Shown here piece after piece: positions 12,430 through 25,865 of a stretch of 64,000 bases of DNA (the first letter of the stretch is position 1; each line of letters opens with the position of its first letter). A program made the translations under genes and the position numbers. The notes under the pieces are model-generated. The model was not told where the DNA came from. It did not search any database and was given only the letters and a program-made list of their open reading frames with translations. Origin of the DNA: Prunella strophiata. Taxonomy: Eukaryota; Chordata; Aves; Passeriformes; Prunellidae. The stretch is taken from positions 21,543,310 to 21,607,309 of the forward strand of contig JAZBQD010000015.1 of NCBI GenBank assembly GCA_036583965.1, read 5' to 3'.

Positions 12430-12605
12430 GAAATGCTACTTCACCACAAGTTCAAAGACCTTCTTTCATGGACTACTTTGATAAACAAGATTCCAAGAAT
12501 AAAAGCCCTGAAAACTGTAATCAGAACATGCATGAACCTTACCACATATCCAAAAACGTTTTCCCTGATAACTGGAAAGTCCCTCAAGATGGAGACTTTG
12601 ATTTC
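12430..12605 (+). CDS. STK3: STK3/MST2 coding exon: distal linker up to the SARAH domain
   Basis: This exon completes the Arg codon split at 2152 and encodes 58 further residues, matching human MST2 positions 382-439. It begins NATSPQVQRPSFMDYFDKQ and ends DNWKVPQDGDFDF, both near-invariant in vertebrate MST2. The middle (KNKSPENCNQNMHEPYHISK) carries the few differences from the human protein that I recall. The final residues begin the SARAH domain, through which MST2 dimerises and binds SAV1 and RASSF proteins. The acceptor is caactaag|g, which has a weak pyrimidine tract next to it but T-rich sequence at 12385-12420. The donor is ttc|gtaagt, a perfect consensus, in phase 0. Confidence 0.97.
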
Positions 12606-14044
12606 GTAAGTACTTTTTTATTGTTTAATCTCTGGTATGCAGTTTATTTTATATTTGCCAAAAATGGTTAATCCCTTTCTATAATTATACAAATAAGTAA
12701 ACTTTCAAAAATTCTGTCCAGATATCTAATCTTTGTGCCTCATCCTGGTTGTTAAAATAAGTACACCTGATTAACACAGGACTTTTTAATGAGGAGTGGT
12801 GTGTGACATTATACTACCTTGTAATTATTTTTTTTAAAAATGTTTTTGGTTCCTTAAAATTCATGTGCTATAACAACTTTAAAACTTGACCCAATACTGT
12901 TAAGAAAAAGTAGAATTGCTGTAGACATGGAATATTGTTGTCATGTTTGCTGGCTGTCTCAGTAAATTGATAAGCATTTTAAACTGGACTGGAGCCATTT
13001 AATCAATCTCCTCTGAGATTTTTAAGACTTCCTACAGTTTTGCACAAGTCATCTTCTTGGTACTATTCCAATAGCACACCTCTCTTTACATAGAATTATT
13101 CTACCTAACACGAGTTCATCTATTTTAGGTTGGAGTCTTTACCCTCCAAAATATTTATGGTTCATTTCATTTTGCCTGTGTTGCAAATTATAACAGGGTC
13201 AAAAAGAAAATGTTCTTAAGTTATAGGTTGCACTTAAAATGAAATATATAATTAGTGATTAGAGACTTATAAGTAATTGTACCTGTTTTTCACCTTGGTT
13301 AATTTTCTAACATGTTTCAGTGAAGTCTTTGTTTATCTGTTGTGGATGAAGAGTTCATAACTACAGTGCAGTAGCTAAACATGATCACATGGTGCCTTTT
13401 TGAAGCACACTTGAGATTTCAAGAGAAAAGTTGTGTTTAATTTTAGGTAACAGCTGTAGGCGGGGAATTTTCTTGCCAGTTTTCACTTACTGCATTTCTA
13501 CTTAAAACTGACTCTTAAATCTAAACTACTAAGGTAAAGCCAGTTAAATAGCATAGTACAAGCTGTTGCTGATGGAGAGTTTTGATTTAGTTGGATTTTG
13601 GTTTGGGTGGAGTTTTTTTAGGTTTGTTTTATTTTTTTTCCTATCAAATGCAGCAGTCATCTTTCTGATGATTGACTAACAAAATAGTTAGTTGCACTGT
13701 TCATAACTGGCCATTGTTTCAGTGGGGTTATTATAGTGACAATAAAACTGCCTTTAGAACAATTTTAAATTCATCCTATCTTTTCCATTACTTGTGAAGA
13801 AATGCAGGCAAAAATTATTTTTTTTGTAAATGCTAAGATGATAAATCTCTAAGTACTTACTCATTAATTTGTACATGGATAATCATGTGGAATTTGTTGA
13901 CATTGCTTGTACAATGAAGTTGCCTTCTTGAAGTAGGAATTTGTCCTAGAACAAAATCTGAGCAGTTCTGATCTTCAGAAACTGAACTGCTCAGTTTTGT
14001 TGGCAAACCTTCCAAGGTGGTGTTCAGACTGGCAAGTACAGACT

Positions 14045-14280
14045 TCAGAATCCTAGAATGGTTCTCTCTGAAGGAAGGGACCTTTAGAGGTCATCTAGTC
14101 CAGCTTTCCTGCTGTGGACAGGGTCATCTTTCACTCGCTGTTTAAAGCTGTAACCTTGAAAACTTCCAATAATGCTGCATCCACAGCTTAGCTGGGCAAT
14201 TTGTTCCTGAGTCTGTTGGAATTTATGTGATGTGCAGTTTGTCCTTGGCCTCCTGAAAAGGCAGTGTTGTGGAGCTTGTT
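14045..14280 (-). mobile_element. CR1 LINE fragment, reverse orientation
   Basis: Begins with the reverse-complement CR1 tail ('cagaatcctagaatggttc', 'gaaggaagggacctttagag', 'gtcatctagtccagc'), followed by '..tgctgtggacagggtcatc' and sequence matching the body ('cagcttagctgggcaatttg', 'ttcc'). The element lies antisense to STK3 and is 5'-truncated near 14280. Confidence 0.85.
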
Positions 14281-17062
14281 GCTACAAAATTATTCTGATT
14301 GAATACCAAATAGGATTTTTTCAAAAGTAACTAACTATTTGTATGGACTCTGTGTGTGTGATGGTATTTTGTTTTAAACATGAAGAGATAAACCATCCTA
14401 AGAAAAAGTTTAGGAAGATGCTTGGACATACTGCTTCAGAGTAGTCCACTCAAAAATACATTTTCTAAAGCATCTGATACCAGCTGCTGTTGCACAGGAT
14501 ATGGGTTTTCACTGCCTGCTGATTTGAACCACTAGCAATTATTATTTACTTATATATTCTAGAAGCACTTCTATTTATGTTTTAGACAGTGAGTGGCAGT
14601 ATTGGCAAGTGGCCTGCAAGAGACTTTCTCAAAGGATAAATCAGTGGGCAGCATGCATAATATATTGTCTGTTCTTTGTGAGATCAACATGAATGTTTTC
14701 AGAAGTCTTTAAATGATTCATGAAAGGGATAAATGATGGAAACTTTTTGAGCTAAATAATACCATGCTGTTTTGTTTGGAGTTAGCCTTAATGGGATCTA
14801 AAAAGGTATCCAAACTGTGAATAATGACAGTCATCATTTTATTTAAATAAGGGAGTGCTACACTAGAACTGAAATATAAATTATCAAAATACAGCTTAAT
14901 ACTAGTATATTCTAATAGTACTCCAGCTTCCTGTGTAGAAGAGGAAGGATGCTCTATAAGCCAGAAATCACCAAACTCATTTGCTGAATGATAACATTAT
15001 TTCTTACCCTTGTAAGCCAAACACACCATGGCAGTTCTGGCAGCCAGTGAACATTTCACTTGTGAGCCAGGGTCATGCTAGGAAGAAATATTTAAGTGTA
15101 TTGGATGGAAAGCCATACAAATTTATTAGTGTATATGTCTGTTAAAGCATGAAGTAGGAAAAAGAAATGCCGTTGAGGTGGAAAAGAGAAGGGAAAAGAA
15201 AGTGAAAACAAACTTGATAAATCCCTGCAATTAGTTTGCTTGTTTCTGTATATTTTAAGGTGAAACATGCAGAACTGGGAACTAATTCCTGTAGCCAAAT
15301 AGTATATTTGCTTTAGGTCACAGTGATACTTCATCCTATTCTTAGTCTGTGGTACTGTCTGATGAAACATACTTATTTTATTTGCTGAAATGTACAAATA
15401 CATGTAATGTGTGTAGAGTAGTGAAGTCTTAAAATGCTTGCTGATGTTTTTAGATAATGTAAATAAATTATATAGGAAACTGTTCTCATAATGTGAATAA
15501 ACAAATATATAAAATAAGGCAAATGAACTTAGTGCTAGGGCTGGTTTGAAAATCTTGGTGTAAGCATAGTTTTCTGCCCTGATGTAAATGTTTTGAAAAC
15601 TACTTGCCAACACAAATATAACTAGAAGACTTTTCTAAGAAAATAACATGCTCTCGTCATCAATCTGAGCTTTAAAAAAGTAAGTTTTAGCAGTATTATT
15701 TGTTCTATAAGTACATATTTATGGTTTGTTTTTTTCTCTGTTGCAGTACATCTGTTTTGAAATTTAAAAGCTCATCTTAATTATTTTTCACTGATACCAT
15801 ATGGGAATTTAAGGTCTATCTCTGACTTTTGGTCCTGTGGGCCTTCAGTTCTGTGATCAGTCTTGTGCTGGTTATTGATGTCATGTTCCAGGAATTGATA
15901 AGAAAAAATTGCCACTACAGACTGTATTGCAAATAACTTTAACTAACTAGACTGAATTCTGTTACTGTATACTCACCTTGAATATTACATTATTCCAAAT
16001 TTACCCTGTTATATTTGCTTCTGGACTTAAAGTGCTGTTTTTCATGCAAATGGGCTGTTTTGAATTTTTGTACTACATTTCTTCTTGCTTTTTAAAAAGA
16101 AGCAATGACCAAACAAAAGCACTCAAGCTCAAACATTTCTGAATATTTTCTTTTCTGTGAGTAGGGATTTGTACAGAATTGCTGGTTTTAATCTTTGTTT
16201 TCCATTATTCTGCTGTCTGGTTTTGATGTCTCATGAGAAATTTTCAAACCTAAAAGTATGGGCTTTGATATCAGTGAATATTAGGGAAATGTATTTCTGG
16301 GGAAGTACTTGTAATGTTTTGTTTTCCTTTTTCCACTTCAGCCTTTGAAGTGCAGCTGTTGAAGCTCTAATTTGATATACAGCTCTTTAAAAATACCCAA
16401 ACTAATGTTTATTCAAACTTCAGCTTTTATATTAAATTGTTAATGTGAATCTCACTCTCAGGGATCATTGTGGAATTTTACTTTCAGTGAATCTACCAGT
16501 CTATAGGCAATTCTCTTACAAATTTTAATTCTTTCTAAGAGGCATGAGGCATAATTAAAGCAGTATTTTTAATCTTAATTCTGTCAGTTTTACTTGGGGT
16601 TAAGTGATGCTTTATGCACAGCAAATCTTTATGCCAGTAAGTGTAATCAACAAGATAGTACTCATTGTGAGGAATAGTGGCATAATGTCATTGAATAAGT
16701 AAAAATGCAGCAAAGCTCTGTAATGTATGGGTATGAGATTGCTAGGAGTGTTAATGGTGCACTGGTATAAGCAGCTTTTTAAAAAGTGAGGAGGCTTAAC
16801 TGTTGGCTTTTAGTCCTAGGTCAGAAGTCTGCAGTTTGGATCAGAATGAGAGCAAATGATGTGTTTGTTTCACCCATCTGACTGGCCAGTCCTTTTAAGA
16901 ACAGTTGTTTTTTGTAGATATTATGTACTCCTGTGACCATGTTGCTGTTATGATAGCTTTGTTCTTTCCATGGGGAATGTTTCCCACGAAATAGGTACAT
17001 GCTGGAGAGATCTTTGTATTAAATGAGTAGTATAACTGCAGGGTGTTGTTAAAGCAGCTTGC

Positions 17063-17094
17063 TTAATTTTTAATTTAAATTTTTAATTTAAATA
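17063..17094. repeat. AT-rich 17-bp-period tandem repeat
   Basis: TTAATTTTTAATTTAAA is followed directly by a near copy, TTTTTAATTTAAATATT. Each unit contains the palindrome ATTTAAAT. It is a low-complexity sequence, and no function is implied. Confidence 0.6.
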
Positions 17095-19259
17095 TTTGCC
17101 TTTCACAGTTGAAGATTTTATGTTGTATAACATTTATAATAGAAATTAGTTTTCACCAAGAAAAGGCAAACTTTTAATTCTGAGCAAGAAGAGCTCAACA
17201 TTTTTGTTATGTGGGGATACTCAGATAAATCTTAGCTTGTAGGATTGATGTGCAATGTGTACATGTTGTGAAATAACCTGCTGCTTACATTTTTACTATA
17301 TCATGACATTTTAGATCTCATTAAGATGTAAAACTACCCTGTAAATTCTTCTGCCCCTTAGTCATGTGTATTAGAGTGGGATGTGGTATTAACAAAGGAT
17401 TTACATGAACCTAATTGATGATAACTTCTGAATTAACATTAGTCAGAATGAGTTGCTAAACTTAATTTGCACTAATTGGATATGTTATTTCATTTTGAGT
17501 GAGTAATTTACTTTTAGTTACGAGACAATAAAATGTAAAAAGGCAAATCTGTTTATTATAGCAATGCTAGGGTAATGATTTCTGTCTCTAGTAGAATTAT
17601 TTCCAAACAGGAATGATATCCAGATTGTTAAATATTAAACAGTGAACATGTAGATCATGCTTTGCATAATAACTGCAGTATCATGTTTAAGTAGATGCAT
17701 TTTGGGTGACTTAAAGATTCTGGAATAGCAACAAAAAAATAAAAAGCCATCTGTTACTGTCGGCAGAATATTTCCCTGGGTTTCAAAAGGAACAAATACA
17801 TTAGAATATAATAATTTTGGAATAGTAGTACTGCAGATACTGAGACTTCAGTTAACATGTACAAGTGTGTAATGTAGCAATTGATTCTGTAAAAAATAGC
17901 ATAAAATGACTGAAGACTATCTAGAATTAAATTAAAACTTCACTATTAAAGCTGAGCTGAGATAACATAATTGGAAATGCGTCTTTGTCCAAAATCTTGG
18001 CTGGGTTTATGCTGATTTTATTTAAGCAGTGAATGAGTTTGTTTGGAACAGTTGTCTTTCTAATTAATGGGAATTAACGTATTTCATCTGTTTTCAGTCA
18101 TTTCTGATTCTCTTCAAAGATTTGAAAATTTTAAATGAAGTATTAATATAGATTCTTTTTACTTCTTTTTTAATTAGTTGTTGAATATCATGAAGCCTTT
18201 CCAGATGCTGACAGAAAGAATGTCTTCTTAACTAAGCAAATATGAAACTTAGGTTTCTGTGTTTGCATGGGCCATACACCCATGAGATAAAGGTATTCTT
18301 GGTGCTGATAGTTTCCACACAGAATTTCATTCCACTCAGTTCAGGCATGGCTAAAAGGGGAGAGACTGTAAAATGAATTTAATGAAAATGACATGTTTTA
18401 TCTAGGTCATTTTCTGAGGACAGTATGAACCTCAGCATGGAAATTTTCTGTGCCTTTTAAAGTATGTGGCTGTTAGAGAAACTTCTTGTGTGTTGGGTGC
18501 TTATTTACAAAAAAAGAAAGGTAGGTGTGTGGGTAAGTCAGTGGGAGAGGTATTTGCATTAGGAATCCACAGTGGATGCACATCGTGGTTTGTTAGGGTT
18601 ATCATGCAGCTGTTCAGGAGGGGAGTTTTTACCAGCCTGACATGTAAACCAGAAGTGTAGTATTGGTTGCTGAGATTTTATAGGCAAAGATAACAGAACA
18701 ACTTATTACACTTCTAAAAAACTCTGTAAGTCAAATACTTACTGATTTAACTTAATTCTGTTTGTATATTCTTATCACGAAAGGAGAATTATTTTTCTTG
18801 CAGAGAGGGGGAAATACAATGCCTGAGCAGAGTGTTTCTCCAACTGGTATTGAATACAGCATCCTTTCTCTTTGAATGTGTCCCTTCTTCTATTAGGATG
18901 TAAGCAAATAATTGAAAATCAATCCCAGTAATTTTTTAGGCTGTAAATAGGATCAATACTTTCTGTTTATCTTAAATTGTAGGACTATTATAAGGCTGTT
19001 ACTCTGACTACTGAGTCAAGTGTAACAAAGTGCCAGTGCTATATTTCAACAGCTTTGGAAAGTGAATCGTGCTGTCTGACAAAGATTATATAAATTTTTG
19101 TATCTTAAAGAGCACAAGAAACAGCCTTCTGGAACAAAAAGGTTTTTGCATTCATACATGTTTAACAGAACAAAAGGCTTTTATTTATCATTGACATATA
19201 CTCTGAAGACAAGGCAGGAGGTCAGGCTTGAATTGCAGCAATATATTTGAAGTTAGATA

Positions 19260-19455
19260 GTAAGAAGAATGGATGACTACATACAACAGCAGATTGCATC
19301 AGAGGGTTGCAGAAGTTGCCATTGTTGTAAGTGTTGAAGACCTGGTTAGATAAACACATCAGGAACTGTTTTGGTGGAGTTAATCCCACTTGGAGCAGAG
19401 GATTGTTGTAGGTGACCTGCTCCTGTAAATGTTTCCAATGGCCTTATTTCCTCTG
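19260..19455 (+). mobile_element. Ancient, highly diverged CR1/L3-like LINE tail
   Basis: The text 'gaagacctggttagataaac', 'acatcaggaactgttttggt', '..ttggagcagaggattgttg' and 'taggtgacctgctcc' resembles the 3' region of old amniote CR1 elements. Those read approximately gttagacaaacat..tcaggaatg..ttt..., then a polypurine block and a gatgacct block. Divergence is high, so the boundaries are approximate. Confidence 0.55.
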
Positions 19456-21619
19456 GCTTTTTAAACTGCTGCTGATGCCTGATGCTCATAATCATAAAAG
19501 ATGTTGAGAACACTTAGGTTTTACAAGTGAGCTCTCAGAAATAGTGACATACTTAATTTGTTTGTTAGGAGCATCAGTATTTTGGAGGAGCTAGAGCTTG
19601 AGTAACCTTAATCTATTTTGCCATTAGCAGTCAACTGTTATTTCCAAACATAAGTCTTCCTCTGGAAAATTTCATCCAAGATTCAGTCAGTAAGACTTAA
19701 CCAGGTTTTCCCTCCCAAAACTTTATAGGATCCCTGCCATCTTATTTTAGCAAATAATTTCAATGTGCAATTGTTTTTTACTTACAAAATAGTTTCTAGT
19801 GAGAAAACATTTCAAAACTTACTTTTCAGCCAACTTTGAAATTCTTTGTATAGAGTTAAGAATGAATCCACTACACACCAAAGAGTTCAAATGCTTGCCT
19901 CATCTTAATGCCTTCTTTTTACCTCATTAGCTCGAATGAGGAAAATGAGTTGAGAAACTGGAGCATAGCTCTAGTATGTATATTTGGCTATAGAGCAAGT
20001 CTGTAATTTGTGCATAGTTTAAAAAGAACAAGGGAAAGACATGAGTGAAGCTGATGAGCTGGGACAGTGCTGCTGGTTTAAAGTAACATCTTGTTACCTT
20101 AGTAACCAGTTGTCTGTACTAATATACCTCTTTAGGATCGTTGTGTAATAGCTCAGTAATGTGCATAATTGAGAAAGAGTTTTGAAAAACTTGTAAAAAG
20201 GAAGTTGTGGCTGGACAAATTTTAAATGTTTCTTTTTTGTCCATCAAACCAATTCAGATTCAGGTCTCTATTCTGTTTTCCCTTACAATTAAAAAACCCC
20301 AAACAAACAGGCAGGGTATTTAATCCAAGGAGTTTTTCATGTTCCATGAATCAGTGTCAAGACAGTGTGCCACACCTTTGTGCGTAATGTCTGATCTCCA
20401 CACTGAATGTTCACACCAAGGAGTGCTTGTTCCAGCTCAGGGTTTCTGCAGAATTCTCTGAAATCATCTCTGTGTCAGTATCATGCAAATTTACCACTGG
20501 GAAACAAAATCTGCTCTTCTGCTCTTTGCTATGATAATTAATGCTGATGAGAAGGACTAAAAATAAAACCTGCCTCGGGAGAGTGGGTGACTGGAAGATT
20601 GTTTTAAGTTAATTTTTATAGCTTCTTAGTTTCAAGGAGGATTTCCTCATTGTGAGGTTTGGTAAGGAACGGGATGTTTTTATCAGTTTAGGGGTTTTTG
20701 CACTGGCCCCCCATCCCTTTTTTTTGGACTCAAATGGCATCTTGTCAGATAATATTCTAGCAATTTAACAGAAAAAAAATGGGATGAGCTTAGTGACTGT
20801 GTGGCTGACTCTGAATAATCACAATGCTTGTATTAGATTTCTGTGCCTCATGTTTTGATCAGCAGCCAATAAATACCATGTGTAGACTCTATATTAAGCA
20901 TAGATGTTGACAATATTTCGTAAACAAAATGCTGGAAATTAAATGGCTGACATATAATACTATTGTGCCTTATGAGGAATGGAAAAAAATCTGTGTGGTT
21001 TTAGTTTGCAAATATCTGGTAGAATTTGAAGAAAGACACTTCTGCACTAACACATTGACTTGAAGCAGTGGGCTCAAATACTTGGAGTTATTTGTTATTT
21101 TTAATTAATATCTTCAGATATGTTATTAGATTTGACTTAGTGCACATATATCAATTCAGGGATTGTCCAAAATACTTAAATTTTATTGCTTTTCCTATAG
21201 CTTGCATAACTCAGAGATAAACGGCAACTTCAGTGAAACCTAAGAGCAAAATTTGTATTTCTGTAGTTTCTGAATAACGTATTATTCTCATTTACTTGTA
21301 TTTTTTAATGTATGAAAAGTATGTGTTAAAATTACCAAAAATCATTCTTTTACATTAGATCTGTGACTAAATATGCACTATAATCCACATTTACTTTTGT
21401 TTATTGGGAGTTGTAGCATTGCTGTGAACTAGTAATTTTATTTTTGGTGAAAAAGGTGAGATGTGTGCAGTGTAAATTTGTAATCAAACTGTTTGGAGAC
21501 TTGACTTTTTCATTCACTGATGTTGTTATTTGTGTCTGGGCAGACATGTGCCTCATGGACAGCACCAGTGTTTAAACAGGTAAAAAAACCCCTATGTGAT
21601 ATCCTCTGGTGTGTGGAGG

Positions 21620-21621
<2 letters not shown>

Positions 21622-21653
<32 letters not shown>
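21622..21653. repeat. (AC)16 microsatellite
   Basis: Uninterrupted AC dinucleotide array of 32 bases. Likely length-polymorphic. Confidence 0.97.
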
Positions 21654-21655
<2 letters not shown>

Positions 21656-23481
21656 CAAATCCACCAAAGCAAAAAAATAAATTTGACAAGTTTTTATACC
21701 TACTTTATATTTTTATATGAGTAAAAATTTAAAAATAAAGCTATGCAAGCCTAGTATACAAAGCTGCTGTTATTGGCAAACTCTTCATAAAGACTTAATC
21801 TGATGCTTGCTAAAGTCAGTAGCAAAACTCCTACTGATGTCAATCTTAAGTTTCACTGCTCAGACTGTTACAGAAGCTACTTTCATTTGTGTGCCTAAAT
21901 GTGAAACTGCATTTGGATTTTGGGTTAGAAATTTCACAACTTAGACTGTTTCTCTCAGCATTCCTTAGTTTAGGGCAAGTTCACCCCATTCCTAAGAAGG
22001 AAACACTTGAAGAATTAACACTTTTCTGGCATCTGTTTAATGACCATGGTATTACTTACATTTATGTTTGACATTAGGAGTTGTAGCAGATATAAGAATA
22101 ATAATCAGATAACCTAGTTTGTTGACGTAAATGTTCCAGGCCAAAATTGTTCAACAGGACAGCTCTAAAGGTACAGTAGCATGGTTATAGCTATTTCAAG
22201 AAGCTGCTTGATGCTCAGCTGAGAGCCCTGACTTAAATTCCATGACAATTTTTAGTATGCCATAGTGAGAACTAAAACAAGTTACCTTAAACCATTTTGA
22301 AAAATTTAACTTACTTTGCATTGCAGCAGACTAAGGTGATGGGGAAGGTTAGGTCTGCAGCTGAGAAGCAGGAACTTTGTAACCTCTGCAGCCTTGGCCA
22401 CATGATCCTGTATGACCATGCTGTAGTACTTGTAGATGTGAATTAGGTGAAACCTTGTAAAAACATGTTTGAAATTTTTCTTCCCTGGTGGTGTCAACAC
22501 AGTCCAGTATATGTACTTGTTTTTTATATTTTAATATTATACTTTCAAGTAAGAATGGAGGAAGGTGTTCTTCAAAGACACAGACCAAACTTTCAAATTA
22601 CCCTAAAAAGTTACATAGATGCAAAAAGTTCTGTTAGTAAAAATGACTTGTCCTAAAATAACAGCCTCTTTTATTTTGTTGTGTCCTCTTTGAAGATTGT
22701 GCTTTTTTGGCATGGGGAATTCCTTGAAGTGTGAATGGAAGTGGAGGCTTTCTTTCTAAAGTGCAAACATTTGAGTTACTTTAAGATTGCCATTAATTAT
22801 AGTCCCATGTTCTAAATACCATCCACACACAAGAAGGACATGTATTCTACAGTGATGGCGAACCACTTAAAGATGCAAACTGTTATGCTGATAATTTTCA
22901 TAGAGATAGAAATATGGTATTTCTATGGTGCTTGTGATATGTGTGTAGGATGAAATGGGCATTTTGTTTTGCTTTTGCAAAGTTTTAAATTTCATCACTA
23001 TTTTTGTCTAAAGAGTTTCCATTAACTATTGGACTATGACTATGAGGCAAGATAAGAGACCTGTGTGAGTACACCTACATTGAGGCAGGGTCACGTGACA
23101 AAGACATTAAATTAAAAAATGAAACTAAGGCATGTCCTTTATATTTTTTCTGTGGCTTAAAATTTGGTAAGATGTGAGCAACTGTGTGCAGTCCACCTTC
23201 ACTGCTACTCTAGAGAACCAGAGAAGGAATTGACAGCAGTGTGCTGGCTATAGTGCAGGTTGATGTGTACATGCTCAACTGTTTCATTTGTTGTCTCTTG
23301 ACCTGTTTAACTTCCTTGTCATGGGATCTAAAGGCTTAGTTTGCAATGATTGTTCTTCCTTACATAAAGTTTTGAGTGGTCCTTTTGAAGGAATGATGTT
23401 ATGGCCAAATAATTCACCTTTCACTTACAACTCAGCGATTAACAGGATTTAAATCTAAAATTTTGCAGTGCATTTTTATTT

Positions 23482-23496
23482 AAAAAAAAAAAAAAA
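23482..23496. repeat. A15 homopolymer
   Basis: Fifteen consecutive A residues preceded by T-rich sequence. No recognisable retroposed sequence lies upstream, so it is not an obvious poly(A) tail of a retrocopy. Confidence 0.9.
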
Positions 23497-23820
23497 GCCT
23501 AAAAATCGGAAGTCCCAAACAGTTTTCAGAGTAAAGAATATTTGCAGAGAAAAAGAGATGGAAAAGAGCTGATAACTCTGAAGGGGATTTCTAAAGGATT
23601 TAGGGAGAGCGGTAGGTGGAGGGAGGCCAAACTCCATGTTGCTTACGCATCCCTGTGAAACTCAAGAGCCTTGTTTTCTTGTGTCTGTGGGCTGATGACT
23701 CTATAGCAACAGCCCAGTGATTATCTCAGAGGTGGGCTAGTTCAAAACTACAGGGGGAAATAGTGACATTGGAAACAGTGGTTAGTTTGAAACTACCTGA
23801 CCTGTTTTCCATGTTTTAAA

Positions 23821-23905
23821 GAGCCGTTGCTATGGCAGCAGCAGCTCACCGAGGACGAGCGCTGTGAAGTTTCAGAGGTTCGGCCGTCATGTGTGCGTGG
23901 AGTGG
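23821..23905. promoter_or_regulatory. CpG-rich patch with an RFX-type X-box
   Basis: Seven CpG dinucleotides fall within about 80 bases in surroundings that are otherwise strongly CpG-depleted. At its left edge is GTTGCTATGGCAGC (23826-23839), which differs at two positions from the palindromic RFX X-box GTTGCCATGGCAAC. CpG retention plus an X-box is what a small intronic enhancer or a cryptic promoter might look like. No TATA box or known exon follows. The functional reading is inference. Confidence 0.35.
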
Positions 23906-25747
23906 TGGCTGGATTGCTGCCAGCATCAAAGTGTGCTCCCTGCACCCACCTTTTTTACAGATTCCTATGCTACCCTAGAATTAGCAGTTTCGTTAGAAAA
24001 CATATTTTCCAAACCCTGCTGAGCAGTTTATTAATTTAGCTTGATTTCAATTAATTTCTTCTTTTGTACATCTCATTGCTGCTTCCCAAAATAGAAGCAC
24101 TTCCAAAGAGCAGTAGTACCTTGTGGTCCTCATACTGTCCTGTCACCAAATACAATGGTAATTTTCTTCTGCAGTTCCATATCCCATGTTATGGAAGTCA
24201 GCAAACGTAAGCTGTTAGACCTTAGGTTAAGGAGAAATAAATTCTAGAGCTGAGACACATTCATTGAAAAATTACCTGACAGTTCTCATCAGTGAATTGC
24301 TATCTGAAATTCCTCTGCTGCTGGTTGTTGCTGTTATAACATGTGGTGCTGAGAGGATTTTGCAGATGGCCAATTCAAGACTATTTTACAGTTTTAAATT
24401 GAAAATTAGTGCAGTGAACTTCACCTGGCATCCAGAGTGCACTGTGCTGCTTGTGAGAACTGTCACTTTGAAGGTGGACAGCAATATAGTATGATAACAG
24501 AAAGGTTTGGTTAGTAGAGGTGTAATATAATTATCAATTTAGGGCATTTTTCATGTTATGAAATTAGAAGAGTGGTTGTAACGTGACCCATGTCTAAAAA
24601 AAAGTATGTTCTTGCCAAGCACAAATTTCAAGAGGAAGACCTTGTTTTTACTGCTCCTTGAATTCACAGGAGTGCTTGGGACCCCAGCAATGCACCTTAG
24701 TTAAGAGTAATACTGGAGCCTTTGCCTTACTGAGTGGGAGCTATGACAGAATAGAATACTCTAGCTAGCTGCTTTGTTTTTATTCCCCAAATCTACTGGC
24801 ATTATTTTGGACTTGTTGAGCCATGGATTGGAAGTCTTCCTTCACCTCTAAGAAGCAGATTATAAGATCAAGTATGAAGGAGAATGTTTACCTGTGATCT
24901 GTAGTTTGTTGGTTATGTGGAAAAAAGTAGTATTTGTGAAGGGTTCTCAACTAATCTCATTAAATGCAAAAACGAATTAAAAAACTGTGTTCAGATGCCG
25001 AAAATCAAATGGCCAAAAGTTAAGGAGTGATTCATTTATTCACTTGACCCCTTATGGGGGGCCCATTATTTAACTGAGTTTTAGCCCATAGTCATGTGAT
25101 TAAAGAATGTGTTACAGTGCTATAATTAGGAAAAAAGCAAAATTAAGGTTGCCTAAGGAATTGTAAGATGTTCTTCCCTAATGTCTTTCAAGTATTTGAC
25201 TTAACATTTTTTCACAATTTTATATGTAGAATCACAGAATGTTATTTCATATCAATTTAAAAAGGAAAAGGAGGGAGAAAAGCAACGCTTATTCCATGCA
25301 CACATAAAAGCCTTGCATTACACGACATCAGTTAGGTCTAAGCACTGAATTGCTAACTACTGATACCAGATCACCTATACTGGTTGGCAGAGAGAGAAAA
25401 TCCAAAGGGGGAATAGACTACTGGGAGCCTGGATGGAGGGAATAGAGAATACAACAAAACAAGAAAGATCACCTTAGTCTTTCTGCTGGTTCTGAGGTAG
25501 GATTAATATGAGCAGATGCTTTGCTCTGAACAAGACACAAATGGCTTTGACCACCAGTTGTTGTGGCAGAGAGTCAGTCCAGCCTGGCCTTCATGTAATA
25601 GTGCAGGTGTGACAGAGTTGCCCAGCAGATGTGTTATAATGCATACTGAGATGGGACTAGGGACTGATAAGGTAAGGTTGAAGAAATCATGTATCAATTA
25701 TTTCTGCTTCCATGAAAGTGGAAGTAGCCTTAAAATGCTTTTTTAAA

Positions 25748-25815
25748 AGGGAGTTGGGCTATGTGGTCTTTAAATGTCCCTTAGAACTCAAACCATTGAA
25801 TGATTCAATGAATAT
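25748..25815 (+). mobile_element. CR1 LINE, very short 3' tail
   Basis: 'gggagttgggctatgtggtc', 'tttaaatgtcccttagaact', 'caaaccattgaatgattcaa' matches the last ~65 bases of CR1 (gagttggactagatggtctttaa...). It sits about 50 bp before another CR1 of the same orientation. Confidence 0.8.
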
Positions 25816-25865
25816 GCATTTGCAGCTCAGACAGCCATTTGCAGCTGTGTAAAAAGCACAGACAA

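Noticed and set aside
15092..15613. Longest minus-strand open frame, 173 codons
   Set aside because: Phe/Tyr/Ser/Leu-rich product of AT-rich sequence, no family resemblance, no splice or promoter context. It reads as a chance frame.
21520..21720. Frame containing a His-Thr repeat
   Set aside because: The repeat is the (AC)16 microsatellite translated.
25225..25250. TAGAATCACAGAATG, resembling a reverse CR1 tail
   Set aside because: The following bases do not continue into CR1; too short to call.
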